Part shown: piece by piece, positions 34,836 through 42,269 of the stretch
Numbering within the stretch: position 1 is the first letter of the stretch
Layout: the number at the start of each line of letters is the position of its first letter
Assembly (NCBI RefSeq): GCF_001559075.2
Contig: NZ_CP014015.2
Location: 62,001-126,000, forward strand
DNA length: 64,000 nt
Source of the DNA: Citrobacter amalonaticus
GTDB lineage: Bacteria; Pseudomonadota; Gammaproteobacteria; Enterobacterales; Enterobacteriaceae
Direction of reading: 5' to 3'
Program-made: the position numbers and the translations under genes
Notes under the pieces: model-generated
Databases searched by the model: none
What the model was told of the DNA's origin: nothing
What the model saw: the letters and a program-made list of their open reading frames with translations, nothing else

Positions 34836-35801
34836 TTACCCCCGGAACCGATGCTGATTCTCAAGGAACCACTGGTATGTGCTGGCAAGGCCAGCGTCCA
34901 GTGAGATCTCGTGATACCAGCCCAACTGATGCAAACGGGTCACATCCAGCAGTTTTCGCGGCGTACCGTCCGGCTTCGTGGCGTCAAACACCACGCGGCC
35001 TTTGTAGCCCACAACCTGAGCGACGGTCTGCGCCAGTTCGCGAATGGTGCAATCCACGCCCGTACCGACGTTAATGTGCGACAACATCGGCTGGGTGTTC
35101 TCCTGCCAGACTTCGCGGTCCAGTTCCATCACGTGGATGCTGGCGGCGGCCATATCATCAACGTGCAGGAACTCACGCATCGGCGTCCCGCTTCCCCACA
35201 CCACCACGTCCGGCGTACTCTGCACGGTCGCGTCGTGGAAACGACGCAGCAGCGCCGGGATCACGTGCGAATTGCTCGGATGGAAGTTGTCATGCGGACC
35301 ATACAGGTTGGTCGGCATCACGGAACGATAGTCGCGCCCGTACTGGCGGTTGTATGACTCGCACAATTTGATGCCGGCAATCTTGGCAATGGCGTACGGC
35401 TCGTTGGTTGGTTCCAGCGTGCCCTGCAGCAGTTCACTCTCCGCCATCGGCTGTTTTGCCAGTTTGGGATAGATACAGGATGAACCAAGGAACAGCAGCT
35501 TATTCACGTTGTGCAGATGCGCGGCGTGAATGATGTTGCTTTCCATCATCATGTTCTCAAAGATGAAATCTGCCGGATACGTGTTATTCGCGACAATGCC
35601 GCCTACCTTCGCCGCCGCCAGATAAACCTGATCGATCCGCTCAGTGGCAAAGAAATCCAGCACCGCTTTGCTGTCCAGCAGGTTCAGCTCATCGCGCGTA
35701 CGCAGCACCAGTTCCACATCGCCGCGCTGTTCAAGCTGTCGGGCAATCGCGGAACCCACCATTCCGCGATGACCGGCAATAAAGATACGTTGTTTGCTCA
35801 T
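34836..35801 (-). CDS. fcl: GDP-L-fucose synthase
   Basis: 321-residue SDR enzyme that epimerises and reduces GDP-4-keto-6-deoxymannose to GDP-L-fucose with NADPH. The cofactor motif GHRGMVGSAIA (about 8-18), Ser in FLGSSCIYP and the Tyr-x3-Lys pair in NEPYAIAKIAG are present. It sits 2 bases downstream of gmd, its pathway partner. Confidence 0.97.
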   Translation of the reverse strand: MSKQRIFIAGHRGMVGSAIARQLEQRGDVELVLRTRDELNLLDSKAVLDFFATERIDQVYLAAAKVGGIVANNTYPADFIFENMMMESNIIHAAHLHNVNKLLFLGSSCIYPKLAKQPMAESELLQGTLEPTNEPYAIAKIAGIKLCESYNRQYGRDYRSVMPTNLYGPHDNFHPSNSHVIPALLRRFHDATVQSTPDVVVWGSGTPMREFLHVDDMAAASIHVMELDREVWQENTQPMLSHINVGTGVDCTIRELAQTVAQVVGYKGRVVFDATKPDGTPRKLLDVTRLHQLGWYHEISLDAGLASTYQWFLENQHRFRG

Positions 35802-35803
35802 TC

Positions 35804-36925
35804 TCAGGACTCCAGCGCGATGGCGACCTCGTAGCCGTGAGATTTCAGCAGGGAGTGTTTCTTCGCCGCTTCCAGGTCTTTGGCGACCATCTCGGAGACC
35901 ATCTCCTGCAACGTAATTTCCGGTTTCCAGCCCAGCTTCTCATGCGCTTTGGTCGGGTCGCCCAGCAGGGTTTCCACTTCCGCCGGACGGAAGTAGCGCG
36001 GATCAACGGCCACCATCACATCACCCGGTTTCACGCCTGGCGCGTCATGACCGGTGACAGAAACCACAATCCCTTTCTCTTCCACGCCTTCGCCTTCAAA
36101 GCGCAGTTTGATCCCCAGTTGAGCCGCCGCCATTTCGACGAACTGACGCACGGAGTACTGCACGCCGGTGGCGATCACAAAGTCTTCCGGCTGTTCCTGT
36201 TGCAGCATCATCCACTGCATTTTGACGTAGTCTTTCGCATGGCCCCAGTCACGCAGGGAATCCATGTTGCCGAGGTACAGGCAGGACTCCAGACCCTGAG
36301 CGATGTTGGCAATCGCGCGGGTGATTTTACGGGTGACGAAGGTTTCGCCACGACGCGGCGATTCGTGGTTAAACAGAATGCCGTTACAGGCATAGATACC
36401 ATAGGATTCACGGTAGTTGACGGTGATCCAGTAGGCATACAGTTTGGCGACCGCATACGGCGAGCGTGGGTAGAACGGTGTGGTCTCTTTTTGCGGGATT
36501 TCCTGCACCAGACCGTACAGCTCAGAGGTCGATGCCTGATAGAAACGGGTTTTCTTTTCCAGACCAAGGAAGCGGATGGCTTCCAGCAGGCGCAGCGTTC
36601 CCATCGCATCAACATCGGCGGTGTATTCCGGCGATTCGAAGGAGACCGCCACGTGGCTCATGGCGCCCAGGTTGTAGACCTCATCCGGCTGCACTTCCTG
36701 CAGGATGCGCGTCAGGTTTGAGGAGTCCGTCAGGTCACCGTAGTGCAGATGGAATTTCGGGTTGCTCGCATGAGGATCCTGATAGATGTGATCCACGCGC
36801 TCGGTGTTAAATGAAGACGCACGACGCTTAATACCGTGAACTTCATAACCTTTTTCCAGCAGAAGTTCTGCCAGGTAAGAACCATCCTGCCCGGTTACAC
36901 CGGTAATGAGAGCGACTTTAGACAT
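35804..36925 (-). CDS. gmd: GDP-mannose 4,6-dehydratase
   Basis: 373-residue SDR enzyme making GDP-4-keto-6-deoxymannose, the first committed step to GDP-fucose. NADP motif TGVTGQDGSYLAELL, catalytic Thr-x-Glu in QASTSELYG and Tyr-x3-Lys in SPYAVAKLYAYW are intact; NHESPRRGETFVTRK is the conserved substrate loop. Followed directly by fcl. The region upstream towards wcaF is filled by a degenerate ERIC repeat. Confidence 0.97.
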   Translation of the reverse strand: MSKVALITGVTGQDGSYLAELLLEKGYEVHGIKRRASSFNTERVDHIYQDPHASNPKFHLHYGDLTDSSNLTRILQEVQPDEVYNLGAMSHVAVSFESPEYTADVDAMGTLRLLEAIRFLGLEKKTRFYQASTSELYGLVQEIPQKETTPFYPRSPYAVAKLYAYWITVNYRESYGIYACNGILFNHESPRRGETFVTRKITRAIANIAQGLESCLYLGNMDSLRDWGHAKDYVKMQWMMLQQEQPEDFVIATGVQYSVRQFVEMAAAQLGIKLRFEGEGVEEKGIVVSVTGHDAPGVKPGDVMVAVDPRYFRPAEVETLLGDPTKAHEKLGWKPEITLQEMVSEMVAKDLEAAKKHSLLKSHGYEVAIALES

Positions 36926-36944
36926 TTTATTACCTCTTTATTAT

Positions 36945-37063
36945 CCCCTAACCCGTTCGGGTTGTAGCAAGGCGGCGACGCAGCTTGTCCAGACGCTTAC
37001 TGAAGTAAGTGACTGAGTAAGCGAGGAAAGCCAACACCGCTACAGCCCGAGACATGACGGGGA
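36945..37063. repeat. Diverged ERIC-like element between wcaF and gmd
   Basis: Reads GTTGTAGCAAGGCGGCGACG at the left, AAGTAAGTGACTGAGTAAGC in the middle and GAGGAAAGCCAACACCGCTA at the right. It aligns over nearly its full length with the ERIC at 33011-33134 in opposite orientation, but the central palindrome has substitutions. Outer ends CCCCTAACCCG and the GACGGGG-side remain inverted. It fills the 144-base gap. Confidence 0.8.
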
Positions 37064-37069
37064 AACGGA

Positions 37070-37615
37070 TTACTTTTCAACGCGTTCGCGTATCACAACT
37101 GCGGGATTACCACGGCAAACCGTGTTTGCCGGTAGCGATTTAAAAACACTGCTGCGCGCACCGACGACAGTGCCATCGCCTATCGTTACGCCTGGCGCCA
37201 CGAACACATCCGTTGCCAGCCAGCATTTATCACCAATCACAATCGGGATGGCGTTAATATCAAAATGCGCACTGGTATGATCGTGACTGCCGGTACACAA
37301 ATAACTTTTCTGCGAAACCACCGCATGGGCACCAATCGTAATATCGCCGAGCGTATATAAATTGACGTCATCCCCCACCCAGGCATAATCGCCAATGGTT
37401 AATTTCCATGGATAGGTAATTTTTACCGACGGTCGAATCACTACGTTTTTTCCTATTTTTGCGCCAAACAGACGGAGCAAAAAAGCGCGCCAGCGATACA
37501 ACACCTGCGGCGACCAGGAAAATAATGTTGCCTGTATCGCCCACCACAATTGCACTTTAATGACATTTCCGCCGCGAAATCCTTTCGGTACGGAGAAACC
37601 TCGTAAGTCCTGCAT
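37070..37615 (-). CDS. wcaF: Colanic acid O-acetyltransferase WcaF
   Basis: Left-handed beta-helix (hexapeptide-repeat) acetyltransferase of about 181 residues; repeats of the [LIV]-G-x4 type run from about residue 60 (GKNVVIRPSVKITYPW) to GDGTVVGARSSVFKSLP. Proposed to acetylate a fucose of the colanic acid repeat. Two adjacent ATG codons exist (37618, 37615); the second is better spaced from AGGA (6 bases). The catalytic His is likely in TGSHDHTSAH. Confidence 0.94.
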   Translation of the reverse strand: MQDLRGFSVPKGFRGGNVIKVQLWWAIQATLFSWSPQVLYRWRAFLLRLFGAKIGKNVVIRPSVKITYPWKLTIGDYAWVGDDVNLYTLGDITIGAHAVVSQKSYLCTGSHDHTSAHFDINAIPIVIGDKCWLATDVFVAPGVTIGDGTVVGARSSVFKSLPANTVCRGNPAVVIRERVEK

Positions 37616-37631
37616 CATTAATCCTTATATT

Positions 37632-38378
37632 TCAGACTTTGTTATATAAGGCTTTCGTTTTACCCGTTGTACGTAAGCGTAATAGCTTCGATAATTCAGC
37701 CCAAAAACCCGGCACGCGTAATATCTGACGCTGCACTTTTTTGGCGTCTTCGCATAATTCCAGATTATTCGTCGTTGACACGCCACCCATTGAAAATTCA
37801 GACACCAGACCGTCCAGTTTTTTAAAGTCATAGCCTTCTTTATACAATCTGGCGGCCAGCGCATAATCGGATGACACTTTATATTGCAGGTCGTAGTGCC
37901 AGATTTTTAGTCCCGCCAGTGGGAAAAAGATGGCCTGATGGCTTGCCGGCAGACTGTGGTAGATATACCAGCCGGGTTTCGCGCTACGTTTTGTTTTATG
38001 GCCATCGCCAAAATCGAGCAGCGCATCACCGGTAATCATCACGTCATCTTTTTGTGTCTGTAACTGACGCACAACGTGGGCGACATCTGGATGGAAAATA
38101 TCGCCGGAGTTGAGAAACAGCGCGAACTTGCCACGCGCCATTTCAATGCCCTTGTTCATCGCATCATAGATGCCGTTGTCCGGCTCACTGACAAAGCGTA
38201 ACTGATAGTTACCGCAGAGGTTTTCCAGAAATTCTTGCGTACCGTCATTTGAGCCGCCATCCACCACGATCCACTCAAAGCTGATGTCGTTCGCCTTTGC
38301 CAGATGCGCCAGAGACGCATGGGTTTTGGCGATGCCGTCCAGATTGCGAAACGCGACGGTGATAATACTGAGCAGCAT
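37632..38378 (-). CDS. wcaE: Colanic acid glycosyltransferase WcaE
   Basis: 248-residue GT2 (GT-A) glycosyltransferase. The N-terminal domain begins MLLSIITVAFRNLDGI; nucleotide- and metal-binding acidic motifs are WIVVDGGSNDGTQEF and FLNSGDIFHPD. Proposed to add the second fucose. It lies 13 bases before wcaF's upstream region ends and 13 bases after wcaD. Confidence 0.93.
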   Translation of the reverse strand: MLLSIITVAFRNLDGIAKTHASLAHLAKANDISFEWIVVDGGSNDGTQEFLENLCGNYQLRFVSEPDNGIYDAMNKGIEMARGKFALFLNSGDIFHPDVAHVVRQLQTQKDDVMITGDALLDFGDGHKTKRSAKPGWYIYHSLPASHQAIFFPLAGLKIWHYDLQYKVSSDYALAARLYKEGYDFKKLDGLVSEFSMGGVSTTNNLELCEDAKKVQRQILRVPGFWAELSKLLRLRTTGKTKALYNKV

Positions 38379-38391
38379 AGGATTAGCCTCA

Positions 38392-39612
38392 TCATACTTT
38401 TGTAATATTCAGCGCCTTGCGCAAAATAAACGGACACACAATTAAAAATGCATATTCCGGGCTAAATATCGAGCCGGTAAAAAACAGTGACACCGGTGTA
38501 AAAAGATAAAGTTGCACCCGAAAATTCCGATTATCGCCAAATGCGTTTAACGTCATTTTTAAGATTTTCCACATGTACCACAGCGTCATTAACACGGCGA
38601 ACCAGGAAAAATAAATAATCAGCAGATACAAACCATTGTCTATTGTTTTCCCGACATCTGCACCGTTAAAGATTCCGAATGATGCGACATATTCATAAAG
38701 TGAGCCAAATCTGACTACGCCATCAATATGGGTTAAAGAATAACCGACCATCACTAACGGACCGACAATGCGATAATAAGAAGACGACCCTTCCGTACCT
38801 AAATCACCCAGACGCGTGGAGATATAGGGAAATGCGAATATCACCCCTACTAAAAACACGGCTAATGAGATTATCGCCAGCGGTAGTTTTTTCTTTATCG
38901 CATCCTTATTCAGATACTGAAACGCCCATTCCAGCAGGTAAAACAGGATAAATGTCATTACCCCTGAAAACGATCCTGATAATATTATCCCTGCCAGAAT
39001 CATAGCATCGGTTTTAGGCGTTTTGATACCAAACTGTTTGATGCTGAGCCAAATTGAGATTAACGCCAGAGCAAAAAATGCCGGTTCGAAATAGAGCGCG
39101 GTGGTTCGCTTGCCGCCAAATTTAATAAAGTTCAGTACATAGCTATTACTGTAAATAAGATACTTCGAAATTCCTTCCATCAGGCTGCTGCCACCGGTCA
39201 GGATAATTTGCGCCATTTCCGCCGCCGCCAGCATCACCACCAGCGCCACCACCAGATAGAAAAAGCGCAAGATCTTACGGTAGTTATGCGGTGAAATGGT
39301 TTTGAAGCGAATGCTCCAGACCATGCCGATAATGATCACGATATAGACAAACAGCATCGTCGAGGTGACGTACTTGCTGGCGTCCAGCGACTGACCGAAC
39401 AGATAGTTAAATGCCGTAAGCCCTGCCCCAATTCCTAACGCAATCATCAGCTTCTTAATGCTGATTCGCTCAACGAACAGCAGCAACAAAACGGGTAAAA
39501 AAGTGACGATGGTGATAGGGAAACTTTCGCCCAGTTGGGCAATTTTGACGTTGACCAGCAGGTAGATCAGCGGTAGCAGCAGATAGCTACAGATTCTGAT
39601 AGAACGAGACAT
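38392..39612 (-). CDS. wcaD: Colanic acid polymerase WcaD
   Basis: 406-residue multi-spanning membrane protein (about ten or more TM segments), the Wzy-type polymerase of the colanic acid repeat. I start at ATG 39612 (MSRSIRICSYLLLPLIYLLV), 26 bases inside the end of wcaC. An upstream in-frame ATG at 39747 would add a Cys/Arg-rich stretch that is merely wcaC read in another frame. C-terminal hydrophilic end RKALNITKV. Confidence 0.92.
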   Translation of the reverse strand: MSRSIRICSYLLLPLIYLLVNVKIAQLGESFPITIVTFLPVLLLLFVERISIKKLMIALGIGAGLTAFNYLFGQSLDASKYVTSTMLFVYIVIIIGMVWSIRFKTISPHNYRKILRFFYLVVALVVMLAAAEMAQIILTGGSSLMEGISKYLIYSNSYVLNFIKFGGKRTTALYFEPAFFALALISIWLSIKQFGIKTPKTDAMILAGIILSGSFSGVMTFILFYLLEWAFQYLNKDAIKKKLPLAIISLAVFLVGVIFAFPYISTRLGDLGTEGSSSYYRIVGPLVMVGYSLTHIDGVVRFGSLYEYVASFGIFNGADVGKTIDNGLYLLIIYFSWFAVLMTLWYMWKILKMTLNAFGDNRNFRVQLYLFTPVSLFFTGSIFSPEYAFLIVCPFILRKALNITKV

Positions 39613-40804
39613 ATTCCTCCAGCATCTGTTGACCACTGTATGCCGCACGGCTGCGATCGCGAAATTCACTGAGCGACGTGCCAAAAACGGTTTGGGCGAT
39701 CCGGGTTTTGCCCATCTGCACCAGTTGCAGCACCTCTTCAGCGGCAAACGTTTTTCCGCCCGACTTGTGCAGCACCTCTTGCGCCGCGTCGCTGTGGGTG
39801 GCGATCACCGGCACGCCGATTGACAACGCTTCACATAAAATCAGCGGGTAGTTGTCCACGCGGGAGCTGAACACCAGCGCGTCCATTTGGTTGAGCGCGC
39901 TCATCAGCTTGCGTTTGTCGGTTTCAAAGCCGTGATTTACCACGTTTGCCCCGTCAAACGGCGAGAATTTGCCAAAGGTATGCAGTTCAACCTTATCGCC
40001 CAACGCCATCATGTCGCGTACCAGACGCTGATTGGTTTTCCCGTCGTAGCGCAGGTCATGAGCCACAATCGCAATTTTCGGTTTCCCCTGCGTCTCATTG
40101 ACCGGAGACAACTCCGCCAGAATCGCTTCAGTCGCCACATCAATACCATTGTTGATAATGCGGCAGCGCCCTGCGCCGTACAGGCTGTTAAACGCATCGG
40201 CAACGTGTTGGCTTGGAGAGATAAACTGGCAGCCCAGCGCCAGCATCTGGCGGAATAGCTGGCGTTTTCCGTCGACCAGGTTATGCGCGCGGTCAACTTT
40301 CACCGGCGGGTAATTATTAAGCGTCGGGCATTTCTGGCAGCCGGTTTTCCACCCCTCGCAGCCGTCGGTAAAGGCGCAGCGCCCGGTGACGCTCCAGTGA
40401 TCGTGTAGCGTCCAGACCAGCGTGACGTCCGGCTTGTGGTTTTTCACCTTTTCGCAGAACGCCACGACGTCAGCCAGATTCAGCCAGTAGCTGTGCAGGA
40501 CGTGAAAATGCAGCACCAGCGGGCCTGACGTGCGGGTCACGGTACGGTAGAGATTGTTCAGATTGCCAAACAGATCGCGATTGAACAGACGAAACAGGGC
40601 GATATTAGCCACTGACGTCAGACGCGGCGTCTGTTTGATGACATGGGAATAGTGGCTATGGCTGACGCTCTTTTTCCCGCCTTTGCCATAGCCGTATATA
40701 AATTGCGAAGCCAGCCCTTTTTGCAGCGCGCGCTGATGCAGATCTAATGCCACCCCAGCCGCACCGCCTTCCGCCAGTCGCACATTAAATTGCAGAATAT
40801 TCAT
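39587..40804 (-). CDS. wcaC: Colanic acid glycosyltransferase WcaC
   Basis: 405-residue GT4 glycosyltransferase proposed to add a galactose. The N-terminus is MNILQFNVRLAEGGAAGVALDLHQRA. A Cys-rich segment GRCAFTDGCEGWKTGCQKCP (about 150-170) is typical of WcaC-like GT4 enzymes and may bind metal. The C-terminal domain has VDNYPLILCEALSIGVPVIAT. Overlaps wcaB by 4 bases and wcaD by 26. Confidence 0.94.
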   Translation of the reverse strand: MNILQFNVRLAEGGAAGVALDLHQRALQKGLASQFIYGYGKGGKKSVSHSHYSHVIKQTPRLTSVANIALFRLFNRDLFGNLNNLYRTVTRTSGPLVLHFHVLHSYWLNLADVVAFCEKVKNHKPDVTLVWTLHDHWSVTGRCAFTDGCEGWKTGCQKCPTLNNYPPVKVDRAHNLVDGKRQLFRQMLALGCQFISPSQHVADAFNSLYGAGRCRIINNGIDVATEAILAELSPVNETQGKPKIAIVAHDLRYDGKTNQRLVRDMMALGDKVELHTFGKFSPFDGANVVNHGFETDKRKLMSALNQMDALVFSSRVDNYPLILCEALSIGVPVIATHSDAAQEVLHKSGGKTFAAEEVLQLVQMGKTRIAQTVFGTSLSEFRDRSRAAYSGQQMLEEYVSFYQNL

Positions 40805-41289
40805 TTAATTACCTTAACCCGGGCCTTCTCGCCCACCACCAGCGCATTGTCCGGGATGCTGTCGAGCACCACGCTGCCTGCGCCAATCGTCACGTTATTT
40901 CCGATGCGGATGTCACCCAGCACGATCACGTTGGCACCCAGTTCCACGCCGTTGCCAATCACCGGACAGGCCAGGCTCTCCGCCCCGCGATTGCCGAGAG
41001 TGACACCATGACGAACCGTGAAATCGTCACCGGCTACCACGTTTTTGTTGATCACTACGGCATAACCGTGATGAATGGTGAAGCGTCGTCCGATGGTAGC
41101 CGCCGCCTGAATTTCATAGCCGAACAGACATTCGGTTACCAGCCGATACAGCACCAGCACCGGCGCAGCCCACACATTGTTCAGCACGTTTTTTTTGCGC
41201 CAGACGGAGCAGAAATGGGCGACCCGGTAAGCCAGCACCATGCAGCACGGGCGCAGGCTCCAGCTGTTCGCGCGGATATCTTCCAGCAT
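40801..41289 (-). CDS. wcaB: Colanic acid O-acetyltransferase WcaB
   Basis: 162-residue hexapeptide-repeat acetyltransferase of the serine acetyltransferase-like type. The left-handed beta-helix repeats run from GRRFTIHHGYAVVINKNV to GNNVTIGAGSVVLDSIP. The candidate catalytic His lies in IHHGYAVVI. Proposed to acetylate a colanic acid sugar. 2 bases after wcaA, ATGA overlap with wcaC. Confidence 0.94.
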   Translation of the reverse strand: MLEDIRANSWSLRPCCMVLAYRVAHFCSVWRKKNVLNNVWAAPVLVLYRLVTECLFGYEIQAAATIGRRFTIHHGYAVVINKNVVAGDDFTVRHGVTLGNRGAESLACPVIGNGVELGANVIVLGDIRIGNNVTIGAGSVVLDSIPDNALVVGEKARVKVIK

Positions 41290-41291
41290 GC

Positions 41292-42134
41292 TTAACGTCC
41301 TCGCAGTCCGTCAGCCAGACGCTTGCCGTTGCGCAGTGAAAACAGCGTCAGCAGCGTGCGCCAGGTCATGCGTTTGTTGCGGATCTGATAGAGCGTAAAC
41401 AGCTGATATTTCTTGCTGGCGCGGTCAAATTTATCTTTGTGCTTGCGGTAAAAATGGAAGTAACCAGAGAATTTCTTCGGCGATGAGGTGATCTGCATTT
41501 CGCCATGATTAATGTGCAGGATCTGCGTCGCCTCCTCCACCTTCCACGGTTCGCCATACTCCACCACCATCCGCAGAAAGATGTCGTAATCCTGCGCGGC
41601 TTTCAGTTCGGTATCGAACAGGCACTCTTTAAACCGCCACGCCCAGGTAAAGACCTGATTGCCAATGATGTTGCGTTTATAGAACAGGTGCCGCGAGTAA
41701 GGAGATTTCGGATACAGCGGCAGGCTCGCCGGCTGCGAGTAAACTTCGCCTTCGCAGACATAATCGTTGGCGTACAAAAATGCGTGCGTCACCAGTTGAT
41801 GTTTATGTGCAAGGAACACGCTCAGACGGTTGGGCGTCCACTCATCATCATCATCAATGCCGGTGATGTAATGTCCTTGCGCCTGGACGATGGCTTGATT
41901 ACGCACCGCGCAGGCGCCAGAGTTGATCGCATTATGGGTATAACGTACGCGCGGGTCGTTTAATCCCTCAACAAACTGCTGTAGCTGTTCATAAGAGGAA
42001 GAGCAATCATCAACAATGATCATCTCCCAATGGGGATAGTCCTGGCGCAACACCGATTTAATCGCCCGAATGGCGAGCTGCTGCCGGTTCCAGGTTGGCA
42101 TATAAATGGAAATCAATGGCTTGTCTGTTTTCAT
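41292..42134 (-). CDS. wcaA: Colanic acid glycosyltransferase WcaA
   Basis: GT2 glycosyltransferase of 280 residues. Motifs: ISIYMPTWNRQQLAIRAIKS, MIIVDDCSSSYEQL (nucleotide-binding Asp pair) and GIDDDDEWTPNRL (metal-binding acidic cluster). I use ATG 42134, aligned with the E. coli start; an in-frame ATG two codons earlier is possible. Proposed to add glucuronate. A BIME separates it from wzc. Confidence 0.93.
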   Translation of the reverse strand: MKTDKPLISIYMPTWNRQQLAIRAIKSVLRQDYPHWEMIIVDDCSSSYEQLQQFVEGLNDPRVRYTHNAINSGACAVRNQAIVQAQGHYITGIDDDDEWTPNRLSVFLAHKHQLVTHAFLYANDYVCEGEVYSQPASLPLYPKSPYSRHLFYKRNIIGNQVFTWAWRFKECLFDTELKAAQDYDIFLRMVVEYGEPWKVEEATQILHINHGEMQITSSPKKFSGYFHFYRKHKDKFDRASKKYQLFTLYQIRNKRMTWRTLLTLFSLRNGKRLADGLRGR

Positions 42135-42154
42135 CTTCATTTCCCAGGAAGTCT

Positions 42155-42243
42155 TGCCGGATGGCCCAACGTGTAAGCCAGATAAGGCGTTTACGCCGCC
42201 ATCCGGCAGCTATGCCTGATGGCGCTTCGCTTATCAGGCCTGC
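42155..42243. repeat. REP/BIME repeat between wzc and wcaA
   Basis: Palindromic units GCCGGATGGCCC...GATAAGGCG...GCCATCCGGC and CCTGATGGCGCTTCGCTTATCAGG fill the 135-base gap. The same two stem subclasses occur in the cpsB-cpsG cluster. It separates the export module (wza-wzb-wzc) from the sugar-assembly module of the operon. Confidence 0.88.
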
Positions 42244-42269
42244 TGAATTAGCAGGCCACTCACGATTTT

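Noticed and set aside
39613..39747. Upstream ATG for wcaD adding 45 residues
   Set aside because: These codons are wcaC read in another frame and give a Cys/Arg-rich segment unlike WcaD.
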